Source: RPQJ01 sp963778185
GTDB taxonomy: Bacteria; Pseudomonadota; Gammaproteobacteria; Steroidobacterales; Steroidobacteraceae
NCBI GenBank assembly: GCA_963778185.1
Contig: CAVZTF010000003.1
Span: 1,426,001 to 1,490,000, forward strand
Length of the DNA: 64,000 bases
Direction of reading: 5' to 3'
Numbering within the stretch: the stretch's first letter is position 1; each line of letters starts with the position of its first letter. The translations under genes were made by a program, and so were the position numbers. The notes beneath the pieces were generated by a model. It searched no databases. It was not told where the DNA came from and saw only the letters and a program-made list of their open reading frames with translations. Positions 1 to 7,349 of the stretch are shown here, one piece after another.

Positions 1-113
1 GCCCGCTCGGCGAGGAGCGCGCTGTAGGCGTTGATGGCGCCCACGACCTGCAGCGGGCGCTCGTGGGCCAGGGCTGCCCGTAGCCGGGCTCCAGCGGAAG
101 TCGGTGCGGTCAT
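1..113 (-). CDS. prpB: Methylisocitrate lyase / isocitrate lyase-PEP mutase family, N-terminal part
   Basis: Only the first 37 or so codons are in the window; the gene runs off the left edge. The ATG is at 113-111. The residues read MTAPTSAGARLRAALAHERP and then QVVGAINAYSALLAERAG, which matches the usual start of PrpB: a helix, a P-L-Q-(V/I)-V-G strand, then N-A-x-x-A-L-L-A-x-R-A. PrpB cleaves 2-methylisocitrate to pyruvate and succinate in the methylcitrate route of propionate breakdown. The related carboxyphosphonoenolpyruvate/PEP mutase family shares this start, so the exact enzyme is inferred. It follows cysNC on the same strand after 125 bases. Confidence 0.72.
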   Translation of the reverse strand, partial: MTAPTSAGARLRAALAHERPLQVVGAINAYSALLAER

Positions 114-196
114 GGGCAGTTCTTTTCGCGGCGCAAGAAAGAACGCTGGATATTAGCTCAAAAGCAAGGGGGGCAGAATCGCGATAACCCTCCCTC

Positions 197-216
197 GGGC
201 GGACCGCACGCCGCCC
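197..216 (-). terminator. Weak GC hairpin downstream of cysNC
   Basis: GGGCGG (197-202) and CCGCCC (211-216) form a six-pair stem with an eight-base loop just after the cysNC stop. There is no clear T tract on the minus strand, so it may slow rather than end transcription between cysNC and the prpB-like gene. Confidence 0.25.
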
Positions 217-238
217 GCCTGCGCCGCGCCGGATTCGC

Positions 239-2149
239 CTAGCTCGCCGGTCCGAGCACCCCCGCCATGCGCAGTTGCTCGACGATCGCGCTGGCCGATT
301 CCTCGGCGGGCGCGGCGGCCGTGTCGATGTATATCTCGGGGTTTTCCGGCGGCTCGTAGGGCGAGTCGATGCCGGTGAAGTTCTTGAGCTCGCCGCGACG
401 CGCCTTCTTGTACAGGCCCTTCACGTCACGCGACTCGGCCACGGCGAGCGGCGTGTCCACGTGCACCTCGAGGAACTCGCCGGCCTCGAACAGTGCGCGC
501 GCCATGCGCCGCTCGGCGCGGAACGGCGAGATGAACGAGACCATCACGATCAGGCCAGCGTCTGCCATCAGCCTGGCAACCTCCGCGACGCGGCGGATGT
601 TCTCGACGCGATCCGCGTCGGTGAAGCCGAGGTCGCGGTTGAGGCCGTGGCGCACGTTGTCGCCGTCGAGCAGGTAGGTGTGCCGGCCGAGCGAGTGCAG
701 CTGCTTCTCGACGAGGTTCGCGATCGTGGACTTGCCCGCGCCGGAGAGGCCGGTAAACCACAGTACGCAGGGCTTCTGGCCCTTCAGCGCCGCGCGCGAC
801 CCCTTGTGGATGTCGAGCGCCTGCCAGTGGATGTTCTGCGAACGGCGCAGCGCGAAGTGGATCAGGCCGGCGCCGACCGTCGCGTTCGACAGGCGGTCGA
901 TGAGGATGAAGCCGCCGGTGTCGCGGTTCTCCGCGTAGGCGTCGAACACGATCGGCTGGTCGAGCGACAGGTTGCACACGCCGATCTCGTTGAGATCGAG
1001 CTTCTTGGCCGCGAGGTGCTCGAGCGTGTTGACGTTGACCTTGTACTTGGGCTCGGTGATCGCCGCGGTCACCTGCTTGGTGCCGATCTTCAGCCAGTAC
1101 GGGCGGCCCGGCAGCATCGGGTCGTCCGCCATCCAGACGATCGTGGCCTCGAACTGGTCGGCGACGCCCGGCAGCGAGCTCGCGCCGGACAGTACGTCGC
1201 CGCGACTCACGTCGATCTCGTCCTCGAGCGTGATGGTCACCGACTGTCCGGCCACCGCGCGCTCGAGGTCGCCGTCCATGGTCACGATGCGCGCCACGCG
1301 GCTCTCACGGCCCGACGGCAGCGCCCGCAGCCGGTCGCCGGGCTTCACGATGCCGCTTGCGATGGTGCCCGCGAAGCCGCGGAAGTCCAGGTTCGGGCGG
1401 TTCACCCACTGCACCGGCAGGCGGAACGGCTGCTGCTGCAGGCGGTCCTCGATCTCGACCGTCTCGAGGTAGGCCATCAGGGTCGGGCCGTGGTACCAGG
1501 GCGTGTTCTCGCTCGGCGAGGTGATGTTGTCGCCCCTGAGGCCCGACACCGGGATGGCGACCACGTCGTGCAGGTCGATCTGGCGGGCGAAGTCGCGATA
1601 CTCGGCCACGATGGTGTCGAAGACCTCGTGCGAGTATTCGACGAGGTCCATCTTGTTGATGGCCAGCACCACCTTGCGGATGCCGAGCATCGACACCAGG
1701 TAGCTGTGCCGGCGCGTCTGCGTCAGCACGCCCTTGCGCGCATCGATCAGGATCACGGCGAGGTCGGCCGTGGAGGCGCCCGTCACCATGTTGCGCGTGT
1801 ACTGCTCGTGCCCCGGCGTGTCCGCGACGATGAACTTGCGCTTGTCGGTGGAGAAGAAGCGGTAGGCGACGTCGATCGTGATGCCCTGCTCGCGCTCGGC
1901 CGCGAGCCCGTCGACCAGCAGCGCGAAGTCGAGCTCGCCACCCTGCGTGCCGACCTTCTTCGAGTCCGCCTCGAGCGCGGTGAGCTGGTCGTCGAAGATC
2001 ATCTTCGAGTCGTACAGCAGGCGGCCGATGAGGGTGGACTTGCCGTCGTCCACGCTGCCGCAGGTGATGAAGCGCAGCAGGCTCTTGTGCTCGTGCGCGT
2101 GCAGGTAGGCCTCGATGTCCTGGCCGATCATGTCCGAGACGTGAGCCAT
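239..2149 (-). CDS. cysNC: Bifunctional sulfate adenylyltransferase subunit 1 / APS kinase
   Basis: This 636-residue fusion activates sulfate in two steps. The N-terminal CysN GTPase (about residues 25-430) drives ATP sulfurylase together with CysD. The C-terminal CysC kinase (about 455-636) phosphorylates APS to PAPS. GTPase motifs are visible: GSVDDGKST at 31-39, DTPGH at 110-114 and NKMD at 165-168. The kinase P-loop GLSGAGKST lies near residue 475. The length fits CysN-CysC fusions seen in many proteobacteria. Its ATG shares one base with the cysD stop (TGATG), so the pair is translationally coupled. Products feed assimilatory sulfate reduction or sulfation. Confidence 0.96.
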   Translation of the reverse strand: MAHVSDMIGQDIEAYLHAHEHKSLLRFITCGSVDDGKSTLIGRLLYDSKMIFDDQLTALEADSKKVGTQGGELDFALLVDGLAAEREQGITIDVAYRFFSTDKRKFIVADTPGHEQYTRNMVTGASTADLAVILIDARKGVLTQTRRHSYLVSMLGIRKVVLAINKMDLVEYSHEVFDTIVAEYRDFARQIDLHDVVAIPVSGLRGDNITSPSENTPWYHGPTLMAYLETVEIEDRLQQQPFRLPVQWVNRPNLDFRGFAGTIASGIVKPGDRLRALPSGRESRVARIVTMDGDLERAVAGQSVTITLEDEIDVSRGDVLSGASSLPGVADQFEATIVWMADDPMLPGRPYWLKIGTKQVTAAITEPKYKVNVNTLEHLAAKKLDLNEIGVCNLSLDQPIVFDAYAENRDTGGFILIDRLSNATVGAGLIHFALRRSQNIHWQALDIHKGSRAALKGQKPCVLWFTGLSGAGKSTIANLVEKQLHSLGRHTYLLDGDNVRHGLNRDLGFTDADRVENIRRVAEVARLMADAGLIVMVSFISPFRAERRMARALFEAGEFLEVHVDTPLAVAESRDVKGLYKKARRGELKNFTGIDSPYEPPENPEIYIDTAAAPAEESASAIVEQLRMAGVLGPAS

Positions 2150-3081
2150 CAGAAGTACCCCTCCTGCTTCTTCTTCTCCATCGACGCCGACTGGTCGTGG
2201 TCGATGACCCGGCCCTGGCGCTCGGAGCTCGTGGTGAGCAGCATCTCCTGGATGATCGCCGGCAGCGTGTCCGCCTCGCTCTCGATCGCGCCGGTGAGCG
2301 GGTAGCAGCCGAGCGTCCGGAAGCGCACCTTCTTCATCATCGGCTTTTCACCGGGGTAGAGCGGCATGCGGTCGTCGTCCACCATGATGAGCGCGCCGTC
2401 GCGCTCGACCACCGGGCGCTCGGCCGCGAAGTAGAGCGGCACGATCGGGATGTCACGCAGGTAGATGTACTGCCAGATGTCGAGCTCTGTCCAGTTCGAC
2501 ATCGGGAAGACGCGGATCGACTCGCCCTTGTGCTTGCGCGCGTTGTAGATGCGCCAGAGCTCCGGGCGCTGGTTCTTCGGATCCCAGCGGTGCTGGTCGC
2601 TGCGGAAGGAGAAGATGCGCTCCTTGGCGCGGCTCTTCTCCTCGTCGCGGCGCGCGCCGCCGAACGCCGCGTCGAACCCGTACTTGTCGAGCGCCTGCTT
2701 CAGTCCCTGGGTCTTCATCACGTCGGTGTGGATCGCCGAGCCGTGCGTGAACGGGTTGATGCCCTGCTCGATGCCGTCCGGGTTCTGGTAGACGATGAGG
2801 TCGAGGCCGAGCTCGCTCGCGACGCGGTCGCGCAGCACGTACATGTCGCGGAACTTCCAGCCCGTGTCCACGTGCAGCAGCGGGAACGGCGGCTTCGCCG
2901 GATAGAATGCCTTCATCGCGATGTGCAGCATCGCGGCGCTGTCCTTGCCGATCGAGTACAGCATCACCGGCTTCTCGCACTCGGCGACCACCTCGCGCAT
3001 GACCTGGATGCTCTCGGCCTCCAGGCGCTCGAGGTGCGTGAGCGTGCGCGGCTCGAGGCCCTTGTCGTCGGCGTGCTTCAT
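2149..3081 (-). CDS. cysD: Sulfate adenylyltransferase subunit 2 (CysD)
   Basis: This 310-residue PP-loop ATP pyrophosphatase is the catalytic half of ATP sulfurylase and makes APS from ATP and sulfate. The SIGKDSAAML loop is at about residues 43-52, and the conserved FGGARRDEEKSRAKER segment and the SNWTELDIWQYI motif follow. The ATG at 3081 gives a protein close to the usual 302 residues; the open frame upstream has no family similarity and belongs to the overlapping yhdH-like gene. The start overlaps that gene's stop by four bases (ATGA), and the stop overlaps the cysNC start, so three genes form a tight operon. Confidence 0.96.
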   Translation of the reverse strand: MKHADDKGLEPRTLTHLERLEAESIQVMREVVAECEKPVMLYSIGKDSAAMLHIAMKAFYPAKPPFPLLHVDTGWKFRDMYVLRDRVASELGLDLIVYQNPDGIEQGINPFTHGSAIHTDVMKTQGLKQALDKYGFDAAFGGARRDEEKSRAKERIFSFRSDQHRWDPKNQRPELWRIYNARKHKGESIRVFPMSNWTELDIWQYIYLRDIPIVPLYFAAERPVVERDGALIMVDDDRMPLYPGEKPMMKKVRFRTLGCYPLTGAIESEADTLPAIIQEMLLTTSSERQGRVIDHDQSASMEKKKQEGYF

Positions 3082-4067
3082 GCAATTTTCACCACGGTGC
3101 GGCCGGTGACGCGGCCTGCGAGGAAGTCTTCGAACTGCGACGGCAACTCGCCGAACGGCACGACCCTGGTGCAGATGCGGTCGAGCCTGGCCGGCCGCAG
3201 GTCGCTGCCGACGCGGTTCCACACGGCGAGTCGCGTCTCGCGCGGCGTGAATACCGAGTTGATGCCGAGCAGGTTCACGCCGCGCAGGATGAAGGGCATC
3301 ACGGTCGTGCGCAATTCCGCGCTGCCGGCGAGCCCGATGCTCGCGATGTTGCCCCACAGGTCCACGGTCCGCGTAAGCCAGGTGAGCAGCTCGCCGCCCA
3401 CGTTGTCGATCGCGCCAGCCCAGAGGATCTTCTCCATCGGCTTGGAGCCGAGGTCGAGCTCCTGGCGACGCAGGATCCGCGTGGCGCCGAGCTCGCGCAG
3501 GTAGTCGTCGGCCTCGGGCTTGCCGCTGACCGCGACCACTTCATAGCCCCGGCCGGCCAGCATGTTGATCGCGAGGCTGCCCACGCCGCCGGTCGCCCCC
3601 GTCACCACGACCGGGCCCCTGGCGGGCGACTGACCGTTGTGTTCCATGCGGTGGATTGCGAGCGCGGCCGTGAATCCCGCGGTGCCGAGCTTCATCACGT
3701 CCTCGGTGCCCATGCCGGGCGGCAACGGGATCACCCATTCGCCCTTGAGGCGCGCGTATTCGCTGTACCCGCCGTCGTGCGTCTCGCTCAGTCCACAGCC
3801 GGTGACGAGGACCTTCTGTCCGGGCGCGCAGCGCGGGTCGGACGAGCTGACGACTTCGCCCGCGAGGTCGATGCCGCCCACCAGCGGATACCTGCGCAGG
3901 ATGCGGCCGGTGCCGGTCGCGGCGAGCGCGTCCTTGTAGTTGATGTCGGAATACTCGACCCGCACCACCACTTCGCCGGGACTGAGGTCGTCGAGCGAGA
4001 GGTTGTCGAAGCGGGCCACGATGCGGCCGTCGATTTCGTGGATTCGGTAGGCGGTGAAGGAAGACAT
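3078..4067 (-). CDS. YhdH/AcuI-type NADPH-dependent quinone or acrylyl-CoA reductase
   Basis: This 329-residue zinc-free medium-chain dehydrogenase belongs to the YhdH/AcuI group. Members reduce acrylyl-CoA or small enones and quinones with NADPH. An early SDINYKDALAATG segment, the TGATGGVGS cofactor loop (about 156-164) and the closing LAGRVTGRTVVKI are characteristic. It overlaps cysD by four bases (ATGA) and so probably shares its messenger RNA. AcuI detoxifies acrylyl-CoA from DMSP or propionate metabolism, which could fit the sulfur setting and the prpB-like neighbour, but the substrate here is inferred. It is the first gene of the operon; its upstream region holds the heptamer repeats. 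Confidence 0.88.
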   Translation of the reverse strand: MSSFTAYRIHEIDGRIVARFDNLSLDDLSPGEVVVRVEYSDINYKDALAATGTGRILRRYPLVGGIDLAGEVVSSSDPRCAPGQKVLVTGCGLSETHDGGYSEYARLKGEWVIPLPPGMGTEDVMKLGTAGFTAALAIHRMEHNGQSPARGPVVVTGATGGVGSLAINMLAGRGYEVVAVSGKPEADDYLRELGATRILRRQELDLGSKPMEKILWAGAIDNVGGELLTWLTRTVDLWGNIASIGLAGSAELRTTVMPFILRGVNLLGINSVFTPRETRLAVWNRVGSDLRPARLDRICTRVVPFGELPSQFEDFLAGRVTGRTVVKIA

Positions 4068-4070
4068 GAG

Positions 4071-4206
4071 GAGTGAATAGTGAATAGGGGTTGGGGATTA
4101 GGGGTTAGTAGGAGGGCTGAGGGCTGAGGGCTGAGGGCTGAGGGCTGAGGGTAAGCGGGGAATTCTTATTCTGGACCCTCAGCCTTCAGCCTTCAGCCCT
4201 CAGCCC
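4071..4206. repeat. Heptamer tandem repeats with inverted arms
   Basis: Two AGTGAAT units (from about 4072) and a GGGATTA/GGGGTTA stretch lead into five exact GGGCTGA copies (4114-4148). After a 30-base spacer come four copies of the reverse complement, TCAGCCT or TCAGCCC (4179-4206). The two arms can pair into a long hairpin. All units are seven bases long. It fills the gap between the MBL hydrolase stop (4211) and the yhdH-like start (4067), both on the minus strand, so it sits in the leader of the sulfate-activation operon. Confidence 0.9.
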
Positions 4207-4210
4207 GTCT

Positions 4211-5182
4211 TCACGTCTTACTCAACCACACCTCCAGGCCGGCGGTGTTGAGGCGAACGTCATCGTCGAGCAGGCGGTGCCTCTCGGCGAGGCCGCCCGT
4301 GTAGCCGTGCGCGTCGAGGCGCGCGCTGAAGTAGTCGAACATGTCCGACTCGATGCGCGCCCGGCGAGCGGCCGCTCCGACGTGCAGCCGGGCGATGCGT
4401 ACCAGCTCGTCGATCGAGGCGTGCAGATCCCGGGCCAGGCGCTCGAGACCGGTGACCGGCCCGAAGTGCGTCTGGAGCACGCGGGTCGGTCCGTAGGACA
4501 TGAGCCGGCCGATGGTGGCGTGCAGCACGTCCGGCTCGAACTGCACCGGTGTCGTGGTCGGCAGCATGAAGGGCCCGGCCGCGGTGTCGAACTCCCGGTA
4601 GCAGATGCCGAAGTTGTCGCCGCCATAGACCTCGCGGTGGTCGAGGTCGATGGGACAGTGGTGGTGCCGCGCGTGGCCGGGGGCGTCGACGAACTCGAAC
4701 GTCCGTGTGCCGAGCCGGATGCGCTGCCCGTCCTCGGTGACGATGACGCGGTCGGCAGGGATGGGCAGGATCTCGCCGTAGAGCTGCTCGTAGAGCGCCG
4801 GGCCGTAGACCTGGATGGAGCCCGCAATCAGCTTCGCCGGGTCGACCAGGTGCGGCGCGCCGCGCGGATGCAGCACCGCCTTCGCGTTCGGCAGGGCCCG
4901 CATCATCTGCCCGGCGCCGCCGGCGTGGTCGAGGTGCACGTGGGTCAGGAACAGGTAGTCCACCTGCTCGCGGGCGATTCCCAGCTCGTCGAGCGCGCCG
5001 AGCAGCCGGGGCGCGGCAGGAGCCGCACCGGTGTCGACGAAGGCGGCGCGACCGTCCTGCACGACGAGGTGGCTCGCAGCGAGCCCCGGCCGCACGTACA
5101 GCGTGTCGATGAGATAGACGCCGTTGCCTAGCGGCCGTGCGAGCTTTTCCTCGCCTTGGGACTTGTCTGGAACCTTGGTCAT
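4211..5182 (-). CDS. Metallo-beta-lactamase-fold hydrolase
   Basis: This 323-residue protein has a full MBL-fold metal site. THVHLDH is at 80-86, a further His lies in GHARHHHCPID, an Asp in GGDNFG and a final His in LQTHFGP. These coordinate two metals in glyoxalase II-like and related hydrolases. No signal peptide is seen, so it is probably cytoplasmic. The substrate cannot be told from sequence. The ATG at 5182 is preceded by a short leader and by the terminator of the cytochrome gene upstream, so it likely has its own promoter. Confidence 0.85.
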   Translation of the reverse strand: MTKVPDKSQGEEKLARPLGNGVYLIDTLYVRPGLAASHLVVQDGRAAFVDTGAAPAAPRLLGALDELGIAREQVDYLFLTHVHLDHAGGAGQMMRALPNAKAVLHPRGAPHLVDPAKLIAGSIQVYGPALYEQLYGEILPIPADRVIVTEDGQRIRLGTRTFEFVDAPGHARHHHCPIDLDHREVYGGDNFGICYREFDTAAGPFMLPTTTPVQFEPDVLHATIGRLMSYGPTRVLQTHFGPVTGLERLARDLHASIDELVRIARLHVGAAARRARIESDMFDYFSARLDAHGYTGGLAERHRLLDDDVRLNTAGLEVWLSKT

Positions 5183-5220
5183 CGGCCGCCTAGGGTGCGG
5201 TGCAACGGCCTCAAAGACAA

Positions 5221-5245
5221 GAAAGCCGGGTAAAACCCGGCTTTC
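5221..5245 (-). terminator. Rho-independent terminator of the cytochrome c gene
   Basis: GAAAGCCGGGT and ACCCGGCTTTC form a perfect eleven-pair stem with a three-base loop. On the minus strand it is followed by TTGTCTTTG. It lies 25 bases after the cytochrome c stop and before the MBL hydrolase start. Confidence 0.85.
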
Positions 5246-5269
5246 CTGCAGGCGCCGCGTGCGCCGGGC

Positions 5270-5899
5270 TCAAAGGCCCTGGCACTTCCCGCCCTTGCGG
5301 ATCTCGTCCGTCGCGCACAGCGAGGGGCGCTGGCTCGAATAGTAGGCGGCGAGTTCCTTGACGTCCGCATCGGTCAGTGCGCCCGCCATGCCGGCCATCA
5401 CCGCGTTCTTGCGCTGGCCGCTACGGTAGCCCTTGAGCGAATTCTCGATGTAGTCGGCCTTCTGCCCGGCGAGGTTCGGGTACTCGGGGAGGATGCCGAT
5501 GCCGTCGGCGCCATGGCAGGCCACGCAGGTCTGGCTGGCCTTCGGGGCCGTCCCGACCGCGCGCCCGGTGGGCTTGAGCTCCTGGCCGGCGAGGCTCGCC
5601 GCGATGTCCTGCATGTCCTGCTCGGACAAAGTGACGGCGTGCGCGTGCATGGTGGGGTGCGCGCGTTCCTGGCTGGCGTAGGCCTTGAGGGCGACGACCA
5701 GGTAGGCTGCGTGCTGACCGCCGAGCCTGGGCACGCTGTAGACGGGGTAGGCGTTCTTGTAATTCGGGATGCCATGGCAACCATGGCAGGTATAGGCGAG
5801 CTTTGCGCCGCGCGCCGCATCGCTGGCTGACGCCAGGCCCGGCGCGCCGAGCATCGCGATGGTCAGGCTCGCTGCGAGCCAGGCCGATCTCGAGGTCAT
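5270..5899 (-). CDS. Di-heme class I cytochrome c (cytochrome c4-like)
   Basis: This exported protein of about 209 residues carries two c-type heme sites, CHGCH at about 38-42 and CVACH at about 126-130, each in its own domain. That layout is typical of cytochrome c4, a periplasmic electron carrier to terminal oxidases. An N-terminal signal peptide ends near ASA-SDAARG. The ATG at 5899 is preferred because GGAG lies a few bases before it; an upstream in-frame ATG at 5911 would add four residues. Methionines in GMAGAL and near HPTMHAHAV are possible axial ligands. A strong terminator follows. It is a single-gene unit. Confidence 0.9.
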   Translation of the reverse strand: MTSRSAWLAASLTIAMLGAPGLASASDAARGAKLAYTCHGCHGIPNYKNAYPVYSVPRLGGQHAAYLVVALKAYASQERAHPTMHAHAVTLSEQDMQDIAASLAGQELKPTGRAVGTAPKASQTCVACHGADGIGILPEYPNLAGQKADYIENSLKGYRSGQRKNAVMAGMAGALTDADVKELAAYYSSQRPSLCATDEIRKGGKCQGL

Positions 5900-6055
5900 G
5901 TCAAACTCCATGCGGAACGACGGCCTCCCCCGGGCCGAAGGGGCGGCATGTTAATCAAAACCCTCCCGGGAGTCGAATCGGTGCCGGACACAAACGCTAC
6001 CCGGCGCTGTCATAGACTGCGGGCCTGACCGACGCCCGATCAACCCAAGGAGCCG

Positions 6056-6781
6056 ATGATGACCCTCCGCAGCTTGTTTCTCGCCGGCCTGCTGGCCACC
6101 GTCGCACTGCCCATGACCGCGGCCATCGGCGAGGAGGCCCGGCCCCGCACCGCCTCCGTCACGGGCCAGGGAGAGGTCGCCGCGGAGCCCGATCTCGCCC
6201 ACGTCACCCTGGGCGTCGAATCCCGCCAGCCAACCATGGCCGAGGCCCGGGCGGACGTCGCGGCCACCGTCGACCGCGTACTGGCGCTCACCAGGTCGCT
6301 CAAGATCGACCCGAAGCTCGTCAACTCGACGCGCGTGCAGGTGCAGCCCGAGTACAGCTGGAACGAGCAGGACCGCAAGCGCGTCCTGCTCGGCTACATG
6401 GTGAGCCGCCAGGTGCAGGTGGAGCTCAGGGATCTCGAGCAGCTCGGCGCCCTGCTCGAGCGCGCCGTGGACGCCGGCGTGAACCAGGTGAACGACCCCG
6501 TGCTCGACTCGAGCAAGCGCAAGGAACTCGAGCGGGACGCGATGACCCGGGCGGTGCAGGACGCGCGCCTCAATGCCGAGACCCTGGCGCGGGCGGCCGG
6601 CGTGAAGCTCGGCGCGGTGCGCACGTTGAACGCATCGTCCTCCGGTCCCGTGCTGCCGATGTACAAGTCGAGGGTGATGATGGCCGACGCGGCGGCCTCC
6701 CCCGAGGCCAGCTACCAGCCGGGGGACATGAAGTTCTCCGCAAACGTCTCGGCGGAATACGACCTGCTGGTCGGGCCGTAG
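6056..6781 (+). CDS. SIMPL (DUF541) domain periplasmic protein
   Basis: This 241-residue secreted protein has a signal peptide (MMTLRSLFLAGLLATVAL...) and a SIMPL/DUF541 domain. The opening strand TASVTGQGEVAAEPDLAHVTLGV and the later segment NAETLARAAGVKLG are family hallmarks. Family members form oligomeric rings in the periplasm or outer envelope; their precise role is poorly known and some are linked to oxidative stress. A good ribosome site AAGGAG (6047-6052) precedes ATGATG, so either methionine could serve. It is divergent from the cytochrome c gene and has no partner on its strand. Confidence 0.85.
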   Translation: MMTLRSLFLAGLLATVALPMTAAIGEEARPRTASVTGQGEVAAEPDLAHVTLGVESRQPTMAEARADVAATVDRVLALTRSLKIDPKLVNSTRVQVQPEYSWNEQDRKRVLLGYMVSRQVQVELRDLEQLGALLERAVDAGVNQVNDPVLDSSKRKELERDAMTRAVQDARLNAETLARAAGVKLGAVRTLNASSSGPVLPMYKSRVMMADAAASPEASYQPGDMKFSANVSAEYDLLVGP

Positions 6782-6810
6782 GGCGGGCGGTCGTTTACTG
6801 GTCAGAAAAA

Positions 6811-6839
6811 CGCGGCGGTTCGGTCTGTGGACCGCCACG
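6811..6839 (+). terminator. Candidate terminator of the SIMPL gene
   Basis: CGCGGCGGT (6811-6819) and ACCGCCACG (6831-6839) pair over nine positions with one mismatch around an eleven-base loop, followed by TTT. It lies 30 bases after the SIMPL stop. Confidence 0.4.
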
Positions 6840-6964
6840 TTTCAACGCGATTATAAAACTGATGCTAATAGTCTGCACGTCCAGGCAAGGCCGGCTGGGG
6901 GCTTACGGCAGGCTGGGGGCATGGGGCGCGTTGATGCCCGAAACCTTGCAGTCGAAGAATCCTT

Positions 6965-7252
6965 TCAACCCGGCAGCCGGTCGACGATCAGGACGCTGCC
7001 GTCCACGCCGGTGACCCGCACCCGGGTGCCGGCGGGCACGTTCGGGCCGCGCAGGGCCCAGCGACGGTGGCCAAGCTTCATCCTGCCGCTACCGTCACGG
7101 ATGCCGTCGGTCAGGGTCAACACCTGCCCGATGTAGCGCTCGCCCACCCGGTGGGGCGCCGAGGCGCTCTGCAGATCCTGCTGTTGGACACGGTATTCGC
7201 GCCAGAAATAGAGGCCGAAGACCGTCGCGGCGAAGAGGACAAACCAGGCCAT
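6965..7252 (-). CDS. Short NfeD-like membrane protein
   Basis: This protein of about 95 residues begins MAWFVLFAATVFGLYFWREY, a single membrane helix, followed by an OB-fold segment: IGQVLTLTDGIRDGSGRMKL, then VPAGTRVRVTGVDGSVLIVDRL. This is the C-terminal NfeD domain pattern. NfeD proteins usually work beside stomatin/SPFH proteins, but no SPFH gene is visible here. The ATG at 7252 is chosen because it starts the membrane helix; the longer open frame upstream has no good start. Confidence 0.7.
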   Translation of the reverse strand: MAWFVLFAATVFGLYFWREYRVQQQDLQSASAPHRVGERYIGQVLTLTDGIRDGSGRMKLGHRRWALRGPNVPAGTRVRVTGVDGSVLIVDRLPG

Positions 7253-7349
7253 AGTTGCTTCGAATTCCTTGAGGACGCCATGTTGACAAGATACGCCTCG
7301 GCGACTCAACACCCGGGTGTTCTGTCAAAGCCGAACTGTGACCGAACCC

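Noticed and set aside
4114..4206. CRISPR array
   Set aside because: The units are seven-base tandem copies without unique spacers of regular length and no cas genes are present.
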